The notes under the pieces: model-generated
What the model was told of the DNA's origin: nothing
The model's database searches: none
The model's input: only the letters and a program-made list of their open reading frames with translations
Translations under genes and position numbers: made by a program
From: Petrosia ficiformis
Taxonomy: Eukaryota; Porifera; Demospongiae; Haplosclerida; Petrosiidae
Direction: 5' to 3'
Length of the DNA: 64,000 nt
NCBI GenBank assembly: GCA_947044365.1
Contig: OX345648.1
Coordinates: forward strand, 3,104,096-3,168,095
Shown here: one piece after another, positions 58,397 through 64,000 of the stretch
Position numbering within the stretch: the first letter of the stretch is position 1
How the letters are laid out: every line of letters begins with the position of its first letter

Positions 58397-59512
58397 GACT
58401 GCACCATACCTCAACTTAGTCTTCATTACAAATCTTTATGGCTGTCTATTGCTGATAAATTAAGCAATGCAGGGACTGCATTAGTTAGTGATGTTTCTCT
58501 CCCTCATTTCAAGTCTGGTGTGCCATGCTATAATGTCATTTGTGATGCTGAAGTAGCTTCTAATATGTCAAAGTATTCAGGAGTTCAATTTGGTTAGTAG
58601 CATTGCCATGTGTGTATCACTAAATATATGGAGCCATCCCCCTTTCTACAAGCTGTTAAGGATGTGGTGTAGTTTTGTATTTATATTACATGTATATGGA
58701 AAGACCAAATATTTTGGGTATCATATTTTGTTTATCCCCTACAATGGTTGAAGCTGTTTCTGATTGGAGTATTCATACTTCATAGCGGTACTTAATCTCT
58801 ACTGTCTAAATATAAAATAATACCTTTTAGGATATAATGATTGTGGGGATGTGGACACTGCAGAAAAACTATTTACCATTAATAGAATGAAAGGATTGGG
58901 ACCTGAGGTTCATCATCGAATTATTGCAGGAATGTATTTCTTATCATATCAGTAAGTTATGTTGGAAGATTTATTCCTGCAATTTCTGCCATACTTCAGA
59001 CCAAATCTTCCATTTATCTATCATTTTGTAATCTTATACAAGTTACTAGTCAATCCAATTCCTATCTCTTCACATCTTCCTTATCCTTATCTGAAGTGGT
59101 AGACACTATTACGAACAAGCACTTCGTGTGAGACAACAGATCTATAATGACTTCCAAACAATTTTCTCTAAAACAACAAAAACAAGAAAGAGACAGTGGA
59201 CATCATTCTTACTCCTGTAACTCTGAGTTCAGCTCCTTCAGTTAAACTTATGAAGGAAATAGGGCCAGTAGAGTCTTCTATCTATGACACTTATACTGTA
59301 GTAGTTAATTTAGCAGGTTAGTATGATATCAAGATACCATGGGTCAAATCCCCTGTTAATTTATTTACAATCTGTAATTAAAGCAACATGAAACTTGAAT
59401 GTAACATATTTTATAGCTCCTATACAATCGAGGATGGAATTAAATATGTAAAAGTGATAATTATTCAGTCAATGACTGTCTTATTTTGAGTGTATAATAT
59501 ATTACGGGATTT

Positions 59513-59695
59513 ACAAATCAGCTGCAGTAGTGGGTCCTGGCTTAAATGTGCTGACAAAGTAATTGCTAAGTCTGTATATTATATAGAAACCATTCAACGT
59601 CACCTAAATCAGCTGCAGTAGTGGGTCTTGCTTAAATGTGCTGAAAGTAATTGCTAAGTCTGTATATATTATATAGTAACCATTCAATGTCACCC
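59513..59695. repeat. ~92-bp tandem duplication in copy R intron
   Basis: The block starting aatcagctgcagtagtggg is present twice (about 59516 and 59608); copy Q has it once (about 43066). Confidence 0.8.
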
Positions 59696-60007
59696 AAACC
59701 CTTAAGAAGTTGACTGCCTAGAATAATGACGATGTAATGCTATGATGGTTACATAAAGAACCCTGCTGGTTACTTAAATTGTGAAAAGTGTTGTAATTTA
59801 TTAAGAATTTAGGATAGATCATGAATTCAATAATGCATCTCATGAAATTCTGACAAATGAGATTGTAGGAAAGGCATCACCGGCCAGTGCTTTGCTCATG
59901 CATGCATAATAAATACAAGAATAATAAAAAACATTTTAAAAAATGAAAGAGTATGTAGGGATCAAAACCGAAAAAGCACAAGAACAAGATTGCTTTGGCA
60001 ACAAAAT

Positions 60008-60116
60008 GAAATACCACTTCCACATAACAACCGTACATAAGTATCACTTCTTTGTGTTTTGCCTTTACTTAAGTTGTGTATACTGATGTAGAGTTGTTAT
60101 GTGGAAGTGGTATTTC
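60008..60116. mobile_element. 109-bp MITE with 24-bp perfect TIRs
   Basis: gaaataccacttccacat... and ...atgtggaagtggtatttc, perfect over 24 bp (60008-60031, 60093-60116). Not in the orthologous intron of copy Q. Confidence 0.82.
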
Positions 60117-60763
60117 AAATGTGATCTATAATGTTTATATTGCAGGGCTTCCTGCTATTAGTGTACCAGTTGGTTTTTGCTAAGAAAGATTACCCCTTGG
60201 GTTACAAGTAATAGGAAGATGGATGGATGAAGTAACTATGATGAAAGTAGCTAGAGCTATTGAATTGATAATAAATTCTTGAAAATACTGTGATGACTCA
60301 ATATTTCGTCACTTATTTAAACTAAAATTAACATTTTATTTTGCTTTGAACTTGATGTTAAATGCTTGGTGAGGCAATTTACACTGGGGACATTTGTACA
60401 TTACTAATGAAATAGACTAGAACTTTCCAGGGAAATGTTCTGCACTAAATTGATCTATGCAGTCTGTCCCAAGATACTATCATTTATATGAAAATAGATA
60501 CACGTCTGGGGATAGAGAGAATCTACTCTGAACCGAGGAAAGTTCAGTGTTACTGTTTAATGTAAGATTTATAGTGTGCAGAACTGACTGTCCCATTTGG
60601 TGATACCAAAAATTATTCAAAGAACATAACTGAGTAAGGATCAATGACATAATTAATACAAATTATTTGTGTCAAACTGATGAATTTTTTTCATTATGAA
60701 ACCACAGAAAATTAACCATTGAACAAAATCTCATTAATAGTACTAACAATTTCCAAATCCTTT

Positions 60764-60902
60764 TTATAATAGCAAAAGAAAAGATATGAATAAAATCAAA
60801 AACCACACAACTAAGACACATAAAATCTTGTTTTTTCTCCAAATACTGAATTTGAAGGTCTTCCACGGAGCACCACACCATGTGAATGACAAAGAAAGAC
60901 GG
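60764..60902 (-). pseudogene. ferlin last exon, copy R (intact tail anchor)
   Basis: 139 nt. It encodes RLSLSFTWCGAPWKTFKFSI, WRKNKILCVLVVWFLILFIS, FLLL, stop, which gives the short, uncharged C-terminal membrane helix expected of ferlins. The two bases missing in P and Q are present here. However, the preceding exon in this copy is frameshifted. Confidence 0.82.
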
Positions 60903-61182
60903 CTGTGGTAGAAATATAAAGCAATGGAGTGCTCCTTTTGAATATTTCAATCGGTAATCAAAGTTAAATTACAATGATATTTGGGTTTCATATCCCCTCT
61001 AGAATTTGTTTCAGCATGCAAAACAAGCCTTCTGGGGGCTAAATTTAAAACATTTCCTGGGGGAGCATACCCCCACAACCTCTCAGGAGAAGTGTGCTTC
61101 ACAAGAGTGATTCTTTCTCTTCCTAACCAAAAATCCTGTATCCCCCTTGCTGTATAAAACCCTGCTGGGTAATAATTATTAT

Positions 61183-61454
61183 TAGGGCTGGGACGATAAT
61201 CAATCGATATCAAAAATTCTTCTGCTTATCGATTATACATGTAAGTCTGTGGTATCGATTATGCTAATTATTCCAGAAGACACAAGGCAAATAATGTGCA
61301 ATATGGAAGTGACAGGAAGTCTTTTTGATCATTAAATGGGAGTGGTATTAATTGACTTAATTGGCCTAATTACTTCTGCTGATTTTAATCGATTATCAAT
61401 CCATTTGAAGTTAGTGATAATCGATTTCAGAATCTCAGCCGATTTCCAGACCTA
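61183..61454. mobile_element. hAT-type MITE, copy R
   Basis: TAGGGCTGGG ... CCAGACCTA with a perfect 8-bp duplication ATTATTAT (61175-61182, 61455-61462). Orthologous to 11092-11349. Confidence 0.88.
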
Positions 61455-61535
61455 ATTATTATGTACACCTTTGGCTGTTTTGTAATAATTATCTTGTTTA
61501 AAGGAAATAGTGAAAATGCACGCATTGTTACTTAC

Positions 61536-61649
61536 TCTGGTTTTTTCAATTCAGGGTATTGATTGGGTTCCTCTCTTCCTTTTCCAGCTGGATGAAGTTT
61601 TTAAAAATTCTTCTTCTGTGAGCAACTCAAACCAAACATGTAGCTTGCC
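61536..61649 (-). pseudogene. ferlin penultimate exon, copy R (4-nt insertion)
   Basis: 114 nt against 110 in copy P. GKLHVWFELLTEEEF is followed by a shifted frame and a stop before the donor. Confidence 0.8.
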
Positions 61650-61749
61650 CTATTAAGAAAATGACACTGAATTCTTTTTATACATTCATAAATGTTTGAC
61701 AATCTAACTTGAAAATGGAGTGCTCATACCATTTTGCATTCTATAATCT

Positions 61750-62439
61750 AATAAGGTTTTGAAGCACGAGTCAGGTGGACTTCAAAATGATTAGTGTTTG
61801 CACAATAAATGTGTCATCAAGCCCTAAAACCAAACTGCAGTGCCGAATAAGAAGCTCTTTGGGCCAATGGTGTCATGATGGATTGAAATAGATTGTTTTG
61901 TTTTTACTATATATTACTTACGTTTTTAGTTTTCAATATTTTTCAAGGGTTGACTAATACTTGCTATTTTGTCTACTCCCAATTGTCTACTACAATTTTT
62001 TTCGTGCTGGAATAGCTAGCTTTCATTATCATTTCAATCCTAATAAATTCTTCATTGTTACTGTAAATCCTATAATGTTAACGAAATTAATGAGAAGTTG
62101 ATTTTCAATTATGTGTGAAGATTGAAATCCTTTATAACATCTGTTATTCATTAAACTTAATTTTTCAAAAAAGTTTAGAAAACCAGTACAACTAAAAATG
62201 TCAAAAATCAAAGTTGTTTATAATCAGTAGACATGATAGGTAAAAACGCTAAGTTATTAAAAACATTAATAATTTCCACTGATGGGTGGGGCGTCTTGTG
62301 GTAAAGTGCATTTCCTTGACATTTGTTATTCCAGTTCCCAGCCAGCAGAGACCAGCTGATGAGACACATCTGTTAAAAGTGTCGAAACAACTCCCTCTAA
62401 AAACTGCTCAGATATCAATTACGTCTGTGAAAATGGGAA
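61750..62439. other. sequence inserted in copy R, 5' of the transposase
   Basis: Alignment with copy P breaks after ctataatct (61752). The following 690 bp have no counterpart in P and no clear TIR. Probably the 5' flank of the transposase element. Confidence 0.45.
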
Positions 62440-63716
62440 CAAATCCACAGTTGAGAAGTTCTCTAAGGAGTTATGTTATGAGCTCTCTGAAGGAACTGTG
62501 AGAAATTTCAAGCGTACTTACCTCTCAAAGTTGAAGACTCTCGGTGATGCTGATGCTATCACTAGTTTGCCTCATGCTACCTTAGGCAGACCTTTACTTG
62601 TTGGAGAATTTGATGATCAAGTTGCTGCTTATATTTGCCAACTTCGTGAAGCAGGAGGTGTTGTGAATTGTAACATCGTCATAGCAGCAGCAAAAGGTAT
62701 CATATCACATAAAAATCCCAGTTTGCTGAAAGAGTATGGTGGCCACCTGGATCTTGGCAAGAAATGGGCCCAGTCATAGGAACTTTGTTAAGAGGAAAGC
62801 CACTAAAGCAGCAAGAAACCTCCCTGTTGACTTTCCTGAACTGAAACTGGCTTTCTTGAGAAGAATTCAAGACGAAGTAGTAACTCACAGCATACCTTCT
62901 GAGTTACTGATAAATTGGGATCAAACTGGTTCCAAATTGGTACCTATGAGCTGCTGGACTATGGCTGAACAAGGTTGTACAGAAGTTCCAGTGGTAGGAA
63001 AGGAAGACAAAAGGGAAATCACAGTTGTATTGGCAGTTACAGCTTCGGGAACACTCCTACCTCCTCAGTTGATATATCAGGGTAAGACTAATGGTTGCCC
63101 CCCCTAAAATAACATTTCCAACTAAGTGGAATGTTACACACAGTGAAATCATTGGAGTACAGCAGAAACAATGATTGAGTATTTCGATAACGTTATCATT
63201 CCTTATGTTGTGGAAACACGGAGGGAACTGGAACTAGCAGATGACCATCCTGTGTTAGCTATTTTCGATGTATTTGCTGCTCATCGTTGTAGTGATGTTT
63301 TGGCAAAACTTCAGGAGAACAGCATACATGAAGTGTATGTTCCTGCTAGTTGCACAGGAGAGCTGCAGCCCCTGGATGTTGGAGTCAATGGAGACTTTAA
63401 ACAAATGATGAAAGCTTCGTTTTCAAGATGGTACGCAGATGAAGTGAGAGTAGCTATGGATGAAGGAAAGTCTGTGAGCGATATCAAGGTGGATCTTAGA
63501 GCTTCGGTGATAAAGCCCTTGCATGCTAACTGGGTGATTTCAGCTATCTCCACACTATCTGACAAGAAAGAAACTCTAAAGAAACCTTTTGAGAAAATTG
63601 GCAAGTCAACAGGGAGGTTTCTTGCTGCTTTAGTGGCTTTCCTCTTAACAAAGTTCCCAAGTTGCAATCATCTGTATAACCACTGGGATCCAAAAGGCAT
63701 ACAAAATATTGGCTGA
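62440..63716 (+). pseudogene. pogo/Jerky-type DDE transposase, frameshifted
   Basis: N-terminal HTH region: FSKELCYELSEGTVRNFKRT, GRPLLVGEFDDQVAAYICQL, LKEYGGHLDLGKKWAQS. A deletion of some 10 bases at about 62778 shifts the frame. The core follows: NFVKRKATKAARNLPVDF, LLINWDQTGSKLVPM (first Asp), VVLAVTASGTLLPPQLIYQG; further indels at 63100-63170; AIFDVFAAHRC (second Asp) and LQPLDVGVNGDFK (third Asp). The DDD triad of DDE_1/CENP-B-like transposases is thus all present but split. From 63605 the sequence is an inverted copy of 62781-62831 and no longer transposase. Similar N-terminus to the 340-739 fragment. Not active as it stands. Confidence 0.82.
62781..63655. repeat. 51-bp perfect inverted repeat inside the transposase
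   Basis: 62781-62831 (aactttgttaagaggaaagc...) is the exact reverse complement of 63605-63655. The first is native coding (NFVKRKATKAARNLPVD); the second sits at the 3' end of the homology. Confidence 0.95.
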
Positions 63717-63739
63717 CATGACAATAAATAGGTGCTTAC

Positions 63740-63837
63740 TCCCTCCTGTTGTCTAGAATATTCAAGCCACATTCTCGTTTTGTTAGAGCAGGAAGAGGCA
63801 TGTTATGCAAGTCAACTTCAACAGTACCTAAAAGACA
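63740..63837 (-). pseudogene. ferlin C2F exon, copy R
   Basis: 98 nt, same splice sites and reading as 11840-11937 (GTVEVDLHNMPLPALTKREC). Segment R continues to the window end. Confidence 0.85.
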
Positions 63838-64000
63838 AAACAATAATCAGGCTCAAATTGACATCCTATATTGTTACCTTTATTGTTACATGTATTATTA
63901 TAGCAAGATTTATTTTCCATTTGATTGCTTAATTTGCTGATTAATTTCTTGTGTCTGAAACCCAACAACTTATTATTATAATCCTCACCCACATAGGAAA

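Larger units (their letters stand above)
53686..60183 (+). pseudogene. QRSL1: QRSL1/GatA, copy R (multiply broken)
   Basis: Exons: 53686-53827 (12-nt in-frame deletion), 55711-55809, exon 3 lost except a few bases near 56389, exon 4 relic 56752-56889 (acceptor AG changed to AT, in-frame TGA, SSGG deleted from the catalytic SGGSSGGS), 57067-57370 (GSDTGGSVR intact), 58397-58592, 58831-58951, 59103-59316 (one base shorter than in Q, frameshift), 60146-60183 (TAA after GFC as in Q). It keeps the two exons missing from P. It cannot encode an active amidase. Confidence 0.88.

Noticed and set aside
63311..63667. 118-codon minus-strand frame starting with NFVKRKATKAARN
   Set aside because: Not a separate gene: its start is the inverted 51-bp copy and the rest is the antisense of the transposase core.

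Overview
The window looks like nuclear DNA of an early-branching animal, most plausibly a demosponge. It is AT-rich, its genes are split by GT-AG introns of a few hundred to a few thousand bases, and it carries metazoan-type genes (a ferlin, a GatA/QRSL1 amidase, a BAZ-type chromatin protein) among many DNA transposons. The taxon is an inference from gene content and style; no search was possible.

Layout. 0.3-3.5 kb: an N-terminal piece of a Jerky/CENP-B-like transposase and two or three copies of a small two-exon gene for a coiled-coil protein ending in a telobox-type Myb domain. 3.7-10.2 kb (+): QRSL1 copy P. 10.6-35.4 kb (-): a long ferlin gene, convergent with QRSL1, about 20 exons recognised (C2D to the C-terminal membrane anchor), with introns full of MITEs, fold-backs, piggyBac-like and hAT-like elements. 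35.4-41 kb: a hAT MITE, another telobox-Myb copy, and a deleted Ty3/gypsy element with two LTRs and a long primer-binding site. 41.2-45.3 kb: copy Q, a partial second QRSL1/ferlin-3'-end segment. 45.4-53.5 kb: a cluster of telobox-Myb copies, two exons of a BAZ-like gene, and a nearly perfect ~2.5-kb direct repeat with a ~3.0-kb period. 53.7-64 kb: copy R, a third QRSL1/ferlin-3'-end segment, broken by a pogo/Jerky-type transposase.

Three paralogous segments (P about 2.5-12.1 kb, Q about 41.2-45.3 kb, R about 52.6-64 kb) each carry QRSL1 running toward a ferlin 3' end. Each copy is broken differently and the losses are partly complementary: P lacks two QRSL1 exons that Q and R keep; Q and R have a stop in the last QRSL1 exon that P lacks; a ferlin exon missing from P survives only in Q, phase-compatible with P's flanking exons. 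MITE presence or absence at orthologous sites gives an order: R split off first, P and Q later.

The candidate undescribed system is the telobox-Myb family. At least seven distinct loci encode a short protein with a variable number of a 14-residue repeat, a coiled coil, an acidic/serine-rich linker and a TRF-like Myb domain on a separate exon. One copy (52589-53475) is fully open (192 codons). A second recurring theme is perfect inverted duplication, from 20 bp to about 480 bp, in or beside coding sequence.
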